Shown here: piece by piece, positions 26,749 to 36,063 of the stretch
Layout: every line of letters starts with the position of its first letter
How positions within the stretch are numbered: the stretch's first letter is position 1
DNA from: Lachnospiraceae bacterium NC2008
GTDB lineage: Bacteria > Bacillota > Clostridia > Lachnospirales > Lachnospiraceae
Reading direction: 5' to 3'
Length of the DNA: 64,000 nucleotides
Assembly: GCA_000687675.1 (NCBI GenBank)
Contig: JHWS01000004.1
Coordinates: 186,001 to 250,000, forward strand
The notes under the pieces: model-generated
What the model was told of the DNA's origin: nothing
The model's database searches: none
The model's input: only the letters and a program-made list of their open reading frames with translations
Made by a program: the position numbers and the translations under genes

Positions 26749-28752
26749 ATGGGTATAAAAAATAATATTAAAAATAAATACTGGCATATTAATTGGATTA
26801 TTCCTCTTTCAAGTAAGTACCTAGTCTATGGTAAAAGAGAGTATATCAAGAGAACTATGCCTATAATAAAAAAAACAAAGATTATTCATGGCAAAGGAAC
26901 TGTTGCAGATGATTATATCAGACTAGCTAAAGCTGTTGACATTATCATTAATAATAAGAGAAATCTTTTCTATAATTTGGATGTAAATAAAACAATAATT
27001 ACTAAGGGAGTGATTATTGGTAATTTCACACTTGATTATTCTAAGATTATTCAGAAAGACTTTTATTCTTTAGTAGAAGAGTCAAAGGATAATGAAGCTT
27101 TTAAGATAAAAGAAGCTATAGAGTGCTTGTATGACAGAATAATTGAAAAGCTTAATTCTGTAGAAAATAACAGCTGTATTAATAATCAGCTTAGTAATCT
27201 TCAGGGAATGTTAAATAGAAAGGCAGAACATTTTGCTGAAGGGCTTCAAAGAGTCCTGTTTTTCAACTCTCTTTTATGGCAGACAAGACATAGATTAAAC
27301 GGGCTAGGAAGATTGGATTATATCCTCAATGAACTATATGTTGAGGACAAAAAAGCTGGTTTTATTACAAGAGAAAAGGCTCTAGAGTTTATAATTGAAT
27401 TTCTTATGATTCTTCACGATGATTATGAGTATAAAAGTGCTGCTATGCTTGGCGATATTGGACAAATTATAGTCTTGGGAGGCTTAAATCCGGATGGCAG
27501 CTATTTTGAAAGCGAACTAACAAGCTTATTTATTGAAGCGGTAAAGAAAGTAAACTTTCCAGATCCTAAGATATTATTAAGAGTTAGTAGTAAGATGTCA
27601 GAGAATTTATTGAGAGAAGCTACTGAAACATTAAAGATAGGATGTGGAAGCCCTTTATTTTCAAATGATGACGTTATTATACCTTTGCTTATAAACAAAG
27701 GATTTGATGAAGAAGATGCATATGAATATGTTGTTTCAGCATGTTGGGAACCGTTCATATGTGGAAAGTCATTAGATCAGAATAATATGTTTACTTTTGA
27801 TTTTTGGTCTAGTTTTTGTGAATATATGTCTGCTTTTGACAAAGAGCCTGATGATTGGAAAACATTCTATGAGGGGTATCTGAGACTACTTGAAAAACAA
27901 GCTTCAAGGATAAAATCAAGACTAGATGATGTGATTTGGGCTAAGGATCCTTTAGTTTCACTATTCACCGAGGATTGTAGAAAAACAGGAAAAGATATAT
28001 CCGAAGGTGGCTCTAAGTATAATAATTACGGGATTACTACTGTAGGTATGGCAAGCCTATGTAATTCATTAGTTAATATAAAAAAAATAGTCTTTGATGA
28101 GAAAATCATATCATTATTAGAGTTAGAAAATGATAGAAAAAATAACTTTAAAGATAATGACAAATTATTTATAAAACTAAAAAATATGCCCAAGGCATTT
28201 GGACATGACGACGAGGAAGCAGTTAGTATAGTTACTGAAATATTAAAAGCTTTTAATAAAGGTATAGAGTCAAAAAAGAACAGGTTAGGTGGAGATATAA
28301 AGTTTGGACTCAGTGCCCCGGATTATCTTAAGATAGGGGTGAAATCTGAGGCGGATTTATGTGGCAGGCACAGTAATGAGCCATATAGTACGCATATTTC
28401 AGCTAATGATGCGGTATATACTGAATTGGTTAATTTTGCTTCTGATATTTCTTATCCAAGAAACGGGATTAATGGCAATGTCATAGACTTTTTTGTGACG
28501 CCAGACTTGATAAATAATAACTCAGAAAAATTTGTTTTATTTTTAAAACATGCGATAAATAAAGGCTTTTATCAGATGCAGATGAATGTTGTAAGCAGTA
28601 AAACGCTTATTGATGCAAAAAATAATCCTGATAAATATCCGGGGCTTATTGTGAGAGTATGGGGGTTTAGTGCATATTTTAATGATTTGTCTGATGATTA
28701 TAAAAACTTACTAATTAATAGAGCTATAGAAAATGAGCGTGTTAATAACTAA
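26749..28752 (+). CDS. Glycyl radical enzyme, dehydratase/lyase-like, substrate unknown
   Basis: A 667-residue member of the PFL/glycyl-radical superfamily, shorter than the usual 750-850. The active-site cysteine is C332 in VVSACWEP, with E334 in the C-x-E arrangement of glycyl-radical dehydratases, lyases and decarboxylases. It is not the Cys-Cys pair of pyruvate formate-lyase. The C-terminal radical site is G639 in RVWGFSAYF. The enzyme is probably active once G639 is activated by the next gene, which overlaps it by 20 bases. It would abstract hydrogen from a substrate and eliminate water or cleave a bond under anaerobic conditions. No good ribosome site precedes the ATG. Codon use is AT-rich. 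Its place in a polysaccharide locus is atypical for known members. Confidence 0.87.
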   Translation: MGIKNNIKNKYWHINWIIPLSSKYLVYGKREYIKRTMPIIKKTKIIHGKGTVADDYIRLAKAVDIIINNKRNLFYNLDVNKTIITKGVIIGNFTLDYSKIIQKDFYSLVEESKDNEAFKIKEAIECLYDRIIEKLNSVENNSCINNQLSNLQGMLNRKAEHFAEGLQRVLFFNSLLWQTRHRLNGLGRLDYILNELYVEDKKAGFITREKALEFIIEFLMILHDDYEYKSAAMLGDIGQIIVLGGLNPDGSYFESELTSLFIEAVKKVNFPDPKILLRVSSKMSENLLREATETLKIGCGSPLFSNDDVIIPLLINKGFDEEDAYEYVVSACWEPFICGKSLDQNNMFTFDFWSSFCEYMSAFDKEPDDWKTFYEGYLRLLEKQASRIKSRLDDVIWAKDPLVSLFTEDCRKTGKDISEGGSKYNNYGITTVGMASLCNSLVNIKKIVFDEKIISLLELENDRKNNFKDNDKLFIKLKNMPKAFGHDDEEAVSIVTEILKAFNKGIESKKNRLGGDIKFGLSAPDYLKIGVKSEADLCGRHSNEPYSTHISANDAVYTELVNFASDISYPRNGINGNVIDFFVTPDLINNNSEKFVLFLKHAINKGFYQMQMNVVSSKTLIDAKNNPDKYPGLIVRVWGFSAYFNDLSDDYKNLLINRAIENERVNN

Positions 28753-29521
28753 CATTCAAAGATTTTGTCTTCATGATGGACCGGGAATAAGAACTACTGT
28801 GTTTTTAAAAGGATGCAATCTTAACTGTCCATGGTGTTGTAATCCTGAAAATATTTCATCTTATATACAGAACTATTATGACAAGGAAAAATGTATAGCT
28901 GAGAATGGTGTATGTATATGTGGTGAATGCTCTTTTGCGGACAGAATTAATTCGGCTGAAAAATTAGCAATGTTATCGGAAGATGACATTAAAAGATGTT
29001 TTCCTAAGGCTCTTGGAAGTTATGGTAAATTCTATGAAACACAAGAACTGGTTACAGAATTGCTTAAAGATAAGGATTATTTTAGAAACGGTGGAGGGGT
29101 TACATTCTCAGGTGGCGAGCCACTTCTACAGTTTGATAATTTAATCCCTGTGATAGATGAACTTCATAATAATAATATTAACATCTGTGTTGAAACGGCT
29201 CTTTTTGTGGATGATAGTATCATAAAAAAGTCTTTAGAGTATATTGATTATTATATTGTTGATTTAAAGGTTTTGGACAGGTGTGAATGTAAAAAAATAT
29301 TGGACGTTGATATTGATAAATATATCTCCAATATAGAATTACTTATAAATAATAATAAAAGGATATCTCTGAGACATCCTGTAATATCTGGATACACAGA
29401 CTCTGATTCAAATAAGATAAGCATAAAAGAATTTGTAAATAAGTATAAGGGAAGAATCATAGATTATACAGAACTGGATGAGCATCATCTAGGAGATAGA
29501 AAAAGAAAGTCATTAGGGTAG
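28733..29521 (+). CDS. Glycyl-radical-enzyme activating enzyme (radical SAM)
   Basis: A 262-residue radical-SAM activase. DGPGIRTTVFLKGCNLNCPWC holds the C28-x3-C32-x2-C35 cluster ligands, and VTFSGGEPLLQ is the SAM-binding motif. A cysteine-rich insert after the first motif (CIAENGVCICGEC) looks like a reduced form of the ferredoxin-like insert found in many activases; it may hold one extra cluster. It should generate the radical at G639 of the enzyme encoded upstream. The ATG overlaps the end of that gene, implying coupled translation. Confidence 0.92.
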   Translation: MSVLITNIQRFCLHDGPGIRTTVFLKGCNLNCPWCCNPENISSYIQNYYDKEKCIAENGVCICGECSFADRINSAEKLAMLSEDDIKRCFPKALGSYGKFYETQELVTELLKDKDYFRNGGGVTFSGGEPLLQFDNLIPVIDELHNNNINICVETALFVDDSIIKKSLEYIDYYIVDLKVLDRCECKKILDVDIDKYISNIELLINNNKRISLRHPVISGYTDSDSNKISIKEFVNKYKGRIIDYTELDEHHLGDRKRKSLG

Positions 29522-29526
29522 GGAAA

Positions 29527-30648
29527 ATGGATAAAATATTAGTGACCCGTTCGTCTATGCCTCCTATAGACGAGTTTATTGATGAAATAAAAGAGTTGTG
29601 GGATTCTCATTGGCTTACAAATATGGGAGTCAAGCACAAACAATTTCAAAGTGAACTAAGATCATATCTGGGTGTCAAAAATATAGAATTATTCACTAAC
29701 GGTCATATGGCGCTTGAATTAACTTTACAAGCTCTAGGGTTGGGAGATGTTTCTAAAAGTTCTGATTATGAAGTAATTACAACTCCGTACACATTCGCTT
29801 CAACAACCCACGCAATTGTAAGAAATGGACTTAAGCCTGTGTTTTGTGATATTAAGCAGGATAACTATACAATTGATGAAGATAAGATAGAAGCATTGAT
29901 CACTGATAAAACAGTTGCAATTATGCCAGTACATGTTTATGGCAATATTTGCAATATAGAAAAAATAAACGATATAGCCCAAAAACATAATTTAAAGGTT
30001 ATTTATGATGCGGCTCATTCGTTTGGCGAACGATATAAAGGTGTGAAAGTAGGTACATTTGGCGATGTATCTTGCTTTAGTTTTCATGCAACTAAAGTAT
30101 TCAATACAATTGAGGGCGGCGCAGCATGTTTTAATGATGATAGTTTAGGTCAAAGACTATATGATTTAAAAAACTTTGGTATACATGATGCTGAAACAGT
30201 TGCCGCAGTTGGTTCTAATGCAAAGATGAACGAATTCTGCGCATCTATGGGAATATGTAATCTTAGACATATTAGTGAAGAAATTAGTAAAAGAAAAAAA
30301 GTTGATGAGAGATATAGGCAACATCTTGAAAAGATAGACGGAATAAGGCTTAATCCAGTAGATAAAGATACAGAGTATAACTATGCTTATTTTCCAATTG
30401 TAATAGATGAGGACAAGTTTGGTAAAAGCAGAGATGATGTATATGAAAAACTGGTAAGTAAAGATATTATTCCAAGAAAGTATTTTTATCCTTTGGTTAA
30501 TGATTTTGATTGTTATAAAGATAAATATGATTCTTCAAAGACACCTGTAGCCAAGTATGTAAGTGACAGGGTGTTAGCTTTACCAATATATGCCGGATTA
30601 GAATTAAGCATTGTTGATGATATTTGTGAGATTTTAGGGGAATGTTAA
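29527..30648 (+). CDS. DegT/DnrJ/EryC1/StrS aminotransferase
   Basis: A 373-residue PLP enzyme of the sugar-aminotransferase family. K190 in SFHATKVFNTIEGG is the Schiff-base lysine. Other blocks are FTNGHMALELTLQALGL, TTPYTFASTTHAIVRNG and YDAAHSFGERY. Members usually transfer an amino group to a keto-sugar nucleotide; some act on keto-inositols or on 3-keto-glucose 6-phosphate (NtdA type). The gene follows the activase by five bases and overlaps the ATP-grasp start. The amine it makes could be the acceptor for the ATP-grasp ligase (inference). Confidence 0.9.
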   Translation: MDKILVTRSSMPPIDEFIDEIKELWDSHWLTNMGVKHKQFQSELRSYLGVKNIELFTNGHMALELTLQALGLGDVSKSSDYEVITTPYTFASTTHAIVRNGLKPVFCDIKQDNYTIDEDKIEALITDKTVAIMPVHVYGNICNIEKINDIAQKHNLKVIYDAAHSFGERYKGVKVGTFGDVSCFSFHATKVFNTIEGGAACFNDDSLGQRLYDLKNFGIHDAETVAAVGSNAKMNEFCASMGICNLRHISEEISKRKKVDERYRQHLEKIDGIRLNPVDKDTEYNYAYFPIVIDEDKFGKSRDDVYEKLVSKDIIPRKYFYPLVNDFDCYKDKYDSSKTPVAKYVSDRVLALPIYAGLELSIVDDICEILGEC

Positions 30649-31829
30649 TGAAAAAAGCTCTTTTATTATGTTCAACCCACAACGATTTGGGATTAATTAA
30701 TGCGTTAAAAAAATTAGAATATTATATTATTGTTACTGGCAACATTTCTGATCTGCCAGGTCAAAAATACTGTGATGAATTTATTAAAGCCGACTACTCA
30801 GATAAAGAGCTAATTCTTGAAATAGCTAAGAATAAAAACGTTGATGCAATAATACAATGTTGTAATGATTTTGGGGTTTATACAGCTTCATATGTTGCAG
30901 AAAAACTAGGATTACCTGGTTATGATGATTATGAAACCACACTTATTCTTCATAACAAAGATAAGTTTAAAGCTTTTGCAAAAGTGAACCAAATTATATC
31001 ACCAATATCAAATTCGTTTTCGGATGAAGTCTCTGCATATAAGTTTTGTAATAATAGTAATTATCCATTAATCATTAAACCAACTGATTGTAGTGCTGGA
31101 AATGGTATAAAAAAAGTCGATAATGATATTGAAGCAAAAAGAGCAATTAACATTGCCTTTGAGAAATCTCGAGCTAAGAAAATAGTAATCGAACCTTTCA
31201 TTGATGGAAAACAACATGGTTTTTGTACTTTTCTAATAAATCAAAAGGTTGTAGCTGTATCTTCTAATGACGAATATTCTTTTTTGAATCCATATAGAGT
31301 AGAGATAGATACTTTCCCTGCAATACAAACAGAACAAACAAGGCAAATTCTTGTTGAACAGATTGAAAAAATTGCATCGATATTGAAATTAAAAGATGGT
31401 ATTTTCCATTTGCAGTATATTGAAGATGAAAATGGACCGCATATTATAGAAGTTATGCGTAGAATCTTGGGAAATATGTATTCGGTTCCGGCAAATAGAC
31501 TGAATGGATTTGATTGGGACTATTGGGAAACTCGTGCAAGATGTGGGTTATCACTAGATGACTTTCCTAAAAATCATCCATCGGATGGATATTTTGCATA
31601 TAAAACTATACTTGCTACCGCTAACGGTGTTATAGATAGCATAAATATTCTTTCAAAATATGATAAGTATCTGGTAGATAGTTTTCTGTTAAAGAAATCT
31701 GGTGATAGGGTAGAAAGATTTGAATCAGAGCCTATAGGCTTTCTGTTCTTTAGGTTTTCTTCTATGGAAGAGATGCATAAGATATTAATATCTGAATATG
31801 AGAACAATATGGTTAATATGAGGGGGTAA
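30648..31829 (+). CDS. ATP-grasp ligase
   Basis: A 393-residue ATP-grasp enzyme of the carboxylate-amine ligase type. Residues 1-100 form a Rossmann-like pre-domain (ALLLCSTHNDLGLINALKKL). NYPLIIKPTDCSAGNGIKKV is the ATP-binding loop, and DGIFHLQYIEDENGPHIIEVMRR carries the metal-binding acidic residues. Such enzymes join a carboxylate to an amine through an acyl phosphate. ATG 30648 shares a base with the preceding stop (TAATG) and has GGGGA six bases upstream; it is preferred over ATG 30642. It may couple an amino acid to an amino sugar (inference). Confidence 0.85.
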   Translation: MKKALLLCSTHNDLGLINALKKLEYYIIVTGNISDLPGQKYCDEFIKADYSDKELILEIAKNKNVDAIIQCCNDFGVYTASYVAEKLGLPGYDDYETTLILHNKDKFKAFAKVNQIISPISNSFSDEVSAYKFCNNSNYPLIIKPTDCSAGNGIKKVDNDIEAKRAINIAFEKSRAKKIVIEPFIDGKQHGFCTFLINQKVVAVSSNDEYSFLNPYRVEIDTFPAIQTEQTRQILVEQIEKIASILKLKDGIFHLQYIEDENGPHIIEVMRRILGNMYSVPANRLNGFDWDYWETRARCGLSLDDFPKNHPSDGYFAYKTILATANGVIDSINILSKYDKYLVDSFLLKKSGDRVERFESEPIGFLFFRFSSMEEMHKILISEYENNMVNMRG

Positions 31830-31832
31830 TCT

Positions 31833-33014
31833 ATGAATTCAAAAGGTGAGATTTGTTTAGGAATGGCGGGTGCTGGCAGAGCTACTGAATTGCATATGAA
31901 TGCTCTATTAAGATACACTGGTGTTCCAGTATGTTTTAAACATATTATTGCTAGAAGACATGAACAAGTAGCAGCAATGAAGGATAGATACGGATTTATC
32001 AATGCTTCTCTTGATTTTAATGACTTATTAAATGATGAAGAAATAGATGTTATAGATATTTGTACTCCACCATATGCACATGCAGATATGATTATTAAGG
32101 CTTTAGACGCAGGAAAACATGTAATATGTGAGAAACCATTATCTGGATATTTTGGCGAAGATGGAACTAATGAACAAGTCGGAAATATTGTAAGTAAGGT
32201 TGACATGTTTGATTCTCTTATAAAATCGATAGATGAGTTGAATCTAAAAATAAAAGGTTGTAATAAAAAGTTTATGTATGCAGAAAACTTTGTTTATGCA
32301 CCTGCAGTAAGAAAAGCAGCGGAAATTATTACAAAGAAAAAAAGTCGTGTATTATATGCGAAAGGCGAGGAAAGCCTTAAAGGATCAAGCTCACCTGTTG
32401 CAGGGTTATGGTCAAAAACTGGTGGTGGAACATTTATAAGAACTGGAGCGCATCCTTTAGCTGCAATTCTATGGCTTAAAGAAAAAGAAGCAAAGGCTAG
32501 AGGTGAGGAAATAAAGGTACAGTCAGTTTTTGCTGACATGAGCAGGGTGACCGATTCATTATCTGAATATGACAAACGACATATAGCTGCAAAACCAATA
32601 GACGTTGAAGACTGCGGTACGGTTGTTTTAACTTTTTCTGATGGTACAAAAGCTAATATCGTTGCAACGGATCTTCTTCTTGGGGGAAGTAAGAATATAC
32701 TTGAACTTTACTGTAATGACGCTGTGATAAAGTGTAATCTAACCATGTCAGATTTAATGAGCACTTATTTTCTTGATGAAGATAGACTTGATGACGTTTA
32801 TATTTCGGAGATGCTGCCACAAAAGACGGGGTGGAATAATCCGTTTTTGGAGGATGAAATAATCCGTGGATATGTTGATGAAATGAGAGATTTTATGGAA
32901 TCAATATATTTTGATAGAGAGCCACAATCTGGTTTTAAGTTGGCTTATGATTCGATAAAGATTATATATGCTGCATATAAAGCTTCTGAAATTGGAAGAG
33001 CTGTAATGCTATAG
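31833..33014 (+). CDS. Gfo/Idh/MocA-family oxidoreductase
   Basis: A 393-residue NAD(P)-dependent dehydrogenase. The N-terminal Rossmann motif is GMAGAGRATELHMNAL, and GKHVICEKPLSG carries the family EKP lysine. The C-terminal alpha/beta domain contains GGGTFIRTGAHPL, with the catalytic-type histidine. It oxidises or reduces a hydroxyl/keto group on a sugar or cyclitol. It comes three bases after the ATP-grasp gene. With the DegT enzyme it could form an oxidation-transamination pair comparable to NtdC/NtdA or WlbA/WlbE-type steps (inference). Confidence 0.88.
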   Translation: MNSKGEICLGMAGAGRATELHMNALLRYTGVPVCFKHIIARRHEQVAAMKDRYGFINASLDFNDLLNDEEIDVIDICTPPYAHADMIIKALDAGKHVICEKPLSGYFGEDGTNEQVGNIVSKVDMFDSLIKSIDELNLKIKGCNKKFMYAENFVYAPAVRKAAEIITKKKSRVLYAKGEESLKGSSSPVAGLWSKTGGGTFIRTGAHPLAAILWLKEKEAKARGEEIKVQSVFADMSRVTDSLSEYDKRHIAAKPIDVEDCGTVVLTFSDGTKANIVATDLLLGGSKNILELYCNDAVIKCNLTMSDLMSTYFLDEDRLDDVYISEMLPQKTGWNNPFLEDEIIRGYVDEMRDFMESIYFDREPQSGFKLAYDSIKIIYAAYKASEIGRAVML

Positions 33015-33026
33015 TAGGAGAAAATA

Positions 33027-34040
33027 ATGCAATATATTAGAAAACTTCCTGATGCTGAAGATTTGATAAGTGAATATTCACTTACAGAAACTCAACGTAA
33101 AAGCAGGAATGATCGAATACAACTAATAAAAAAAATTTTAAGAAGAAAAGATAATAGAAAACTACTATTAGTGGGTCCTTGTTCAGCTGATAGGGAAGAT
33201 GCTGTTCTTGATTATGTATCCAGACTTGCAAAATTACAGGATTTAATTAAGGAAAAATATATTGTAATTCCTAGAGTATATACTAGTAAACCTAGAACAA
33301 ATGGCACCGGGTATAAAGGAATGCTTCATCATCCTATGGTTTCGAAAGATGAGGATGATATGATGAATGGCATTATTTCAACAAGGCGAATTCATTTGAA
33401 AGTAATACAGGAAACAGGGTTGTTTTCTGTTGATGAGATGCTTTATCCAGAAAGCGTTTATTATATTCAAGATTTGCTTTGTTATATGACAGTGGGAGCA
33501 CGCTCGGTTGAGGATCAGGCTCATAGAATGACAGCAAGTGGTGTTGATATTCCAGTTGGAATGAAGAATCCAATTAGCGGAGATACAAACGCCTTACTTA
33601 ACTCTATAATGGCCGCTCAAAGTAAACATTCTATGATTTATAGAGGATGGGAAGTTAGAACGGAAGGAAATGAATTTGCTCATGCAATCCTACGAGGATA
33701 TGTTGACAATGCAGGAAAAACACATCCAAATTATCATTATGAAAATCTATGTGAGTTTTATGATAGTTATTTGAAATTTAATTTGAAAAACATGGGAGTA
33801 GTTGTGGATTGTAGCCATAGCAACTCAAATAAAAGATATGATGAACAACCTAGAATAGCTAAAGAAGTAATAAAATTATGTTCTGAACATAAGCCAATCA
33901 ATGATATGGTTCGAGGAATTATGCTAGAGAGCTATATCGAAGATGGTAGACAACAAATTGGCGAAAATATTTATGGAAAATCAATCACAGATTCTTGCTT
34001 AGGGTGGAAAAAAACAGAAGAATTATTAATGAGTATATAA
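33027..34040 (+). CDS. aroG: 3-deoxy-7-phosphoheptulonate (DAHP) synthase, AroG type
   Basis: A 337-residue type I-alpha DAHP synthase. Motifs are LLVGPCSADREDAVLDYV, PRVYTSKPRTNGTGYKGM, VGARSVEDQAHR, PVGMKNPISGDTNALL, VVDCSHSNSNK (metal Cys/His) and GIMLESYIEDGRQ. It condenses phosphoenolpyruvate with an aldose phosphate, usually erythrose 4-phosphate. No allosteric extension is obvious. It sits in the middle of the sugar operon with no other shikimate gene in the window, so it may be either the aromatic-pathway enzyme or one adapted to an amino- or deoxy-sugar. Confidence 0.92.
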   Translation: MQYIRKLPDAEDLISEYSLTETQRKSRNDRIQLIKKILRRKDNRKLLLVGPCSADREDAVLDYVSRLAKLQDLIKEKYIVIPRVYTSKPRTNGTGYKGMLHHPMVSKDEDDMMNGIISTRRIHLKVIQETGLFSVDEMLYPESVYYIQDLLCYMTVGARSVEDQAHRMTASGVDIPVGMKNPISGDTNALLNSIMAAQSKHSMIYRGWEVRTEGNEFAHAILRGYVDNAGKTHPNYHYENLCEFYDSYLKFNLKNMGVVVDCSHSNSNKRYDEQPRIAKEVIKLCSEHKPINDMVRGIMLESYIEDGRQQIGENIYGKSITDSCLGWKKTEELLMSI

Positions 34041-34053
34041 AAGGGAGATATAA

Positions 34054-35121
34054 ATGAGCTTCATTGAAACTATCGTTGAAAAAGAAAATAAGGTTTTATC
34101 AGAACTAAAAAAATGTTTGGAAAGTGGGTATCCAACATATATTTTAGGTAATGGTGAGGGCGCTGATAATATAGAAAAAAGAGCAAAAGATTTCAAATTT
34201 AACGGCAGACTTGTGAATAAAAAATTCTTTAAAAAAGCTGATAAAGTATATTGCTTGGAGGAAGTGCTCGATAACACTGATGAAAAAATAAATGTTATCG
34301 TTGGATATAGAGGCTTTAATGAGACCACTCTACAAAATTGGAAAGATAAGATAAATATAATAATAGATATGGATTTTTGGGCTGGGAACTGTTTTGTTGA
34401 TTCATCTTTAATGACTTATTCATTTGTTGAAAAAAATGTAGATAAATTGAACGAGGTTTATGATGGCGTTGAGGATGAATACTCAAGAAAAGTTTTATCT
34501 GCATACATAAACCAAAAAATATCTTCAGATTATAAATATCTCAAAAAGGTAAAAACGACCCCACAGTATTTTGAAAATGCAATTATTTCTCTTGATGAAA
34601 ATGAAACTTTTGTAGATTGCGGAGCCTTTGATGGAGATAGTGCTGCTGCATTTATAAAAGAATTAAATATTAGAGGAATAAAAAAATATAATAAAATAAT
34701 TTCTTTTGAACCAGATCCTTCAAATTATAAAAAATTGATCTCACGTAATTTTATTAATCATATTTGTATGAATAAAGGAACATCTGATATGAAAGGTGAA
34801 CTACTATTTTCTAGTTCTGGCACATCGTCCGGGATTTCTGACAGGGGGGAGATTACTGTTGAGTTAGATCAACTTGATAATATGATTAATGAAAAAATAT
34901 CTTATTTAAAAATGGATATTGAGGGGGCAGAACTGGCTTCACTCAAGGGAGCTAAGAATTTAATTGTCAAATATAGACCGAAATTGGCAATTTGTATTTA
35001 TCATAAAAAAGAAGATTTATGGGAAATTTATAGTTATATAAAATCATTAATTCCTCAGTATAGATTTTATATTAGAGTTTATGAAGATACTGCAACTGAA
35101 TTGGTTCTATACGCTGTATAA
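34054..35121 (+). CDS. FkbM-family methyltransferase
   Basis: A 355-residue protein. The first 150 residues contain a small nucleotide-binding-like segment (TYILGNGEGADNIEKRA) of unknown role. The C-terminal FkbM domain begins with SAM motif I, ETFVDCGAFDGDSAAAF, then IISFEPDPSNYKKL and YLKMDIEGAELASLKGA. FkbM enzymes methylate hydroxyl groups, often on sugars or polyketides. It ends the metabolic operon and precedes a glycosyltransferase by 21 bases. Confidence 0.87.
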   Translation: MSFIETIVEKENKVLSELKKCLESGYPTYILGNGEGADNIEKRAKDFKFNGRLVNKKFFKKADKVYCLEEVLDNTDEKINVIVGYRGFNETTLQNWKDKINIIIDMDFWAGNCFVDSSLMTYSFVEKNVDKLNEVYDGVEDEYSRKVLSAYINQKISSDYKYLKKVKTTPQYFENAIISLDENETFVDCGAFDGDSAAAFIKELNIRGIKKYNKIISFEPDPSNYKKLISRNFINHICMNKGTSDMKGELLFSSSGTSSGISDRGEITVELDQLDNMINEKISYLKMDIEGAELASLKGAKNLIVKYRPKLAICIYHKKEDLWEIYSYIKSLIPQYRFYIRVYEDTATELVLYAV

Positions 35122-35142
35122 CTTAGTATATGGGGATAAGAT

Positions 35143-36036
35143 ATGGATAGTATTTCAATAAACGCTGTTGTTGTTACCTACAACCGTGTTGATTTATTAA
35201 AAAAATGTATAAACAAACTTCTTTGTCAAACGTATAAACTTAACAAGATTGTTATTATTAATAATGCGAGTACAGATGGGACAAAAGAATATTTAAACAG
35301 AATTAAAGAAAATGATATTTTTGATATTATTTTTTTGAAAAAAAATATAGGCGGCGCTGGAGGTTTTCATCACGGAATAAAAAGAGCATATGAATTAGGA
35401 TGTGATTATATTTGGATTATGGATGATGATACTTTAGCAGATGAGAATTCTTTGAAAATATTAGTTAGTTCTCTATCAGTTTTTAACCATAAAAAGATAG
35501 GTTTTTTAGCGAGTAATGTTTTGTATAAAGATAATACTCCGTGCGTGATGAATATTTCAAAAACCGTAAAAAATTGGAACGAATATATCGATAAAGGGAT
35601 CGTTGAAATATCACACACATCCTTCGTTGCAATGCTAATTCCATCGAATGTTGTTAAAGAAGTAGGATTACCAATAAAGGAGTATTTTATTTGGGGAGAT
35701 GATGCTGAATATTCTACAAGAATATTGAGAAAAGGATATAAAGGATATCAAATTGGAAAGAGTTTTGTGCATCATTATATGAATGAAAATATTGGTGTCG
35801 ATATATTTAATTCTTCAAAAGAACGCATAAATAGATTTTTTTATTTTTATAGAAATGTCACTATTACAGATAGAATGAAGGGCATAACGTTTTTTATTCC
35901 TAGATTAGGCTATCATCTTTTTATAATATTAAAGATACTATTTTGCTGTAAGTCATATAGATTATTAAAATCATGGATTGTATTAAAAGGTACTGTATGT
36001 GGTATGTTTAAAAAGGTGAAAATTGAATATATATAA
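35143..36036 (+). CDS. GT2 glycosyltransferase (GlfT2/rhamnosyltransferase-like)
   Basis: A 297-residue family 2 transferase, paralogous along its length to the one at 25748: VVVTYNRVDLLKKCINKLL, NNASTDGT, NIGGAGGFHHG, WIMDDDTLA and YFIWGDDAEYSTR. Both carry the same DDD metal motif and an acidic acceptor motif, but differ in the C-terminal third, so they probably add different sugars or act on different acceptors. Confidence 0.88.
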   Translation: MDSISINAVVVTYNRVDLLKKCINKLLCQTYKLNKIVIINNASTDGTKEYLNRIKENDIFDIIFLKKNIGGAGGFHHGIKRAYELGCDYIWIMDDDTLADENSLKILVSSLSVFNHKKIGFLASNVLYKDNTPCVMNISKTVKNWNEYIDKGIVEISHTSFVAMLIPSNVVKEVGLPIKEYFIWGDDAEYSTRILRKGYKGYQIGKSFVHHYMNENIGVDIFNSSKERINRFFYFYRNVTITDRMKGITFFIPRLGYHLFIILKILFCCKSYRLLKSWIVLKGTVCGMFKKVKIEYI

Positions 36037-36063
36037 TAGCTTCACTTACGTAAAGGATATAAC

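Noticed and set aside
26749..28752. Pyruvate formate-lyase
   Set aside because: The Cys-Cys active-site pair is absent; a C-x-E site and the shorter length point to another subgroup.
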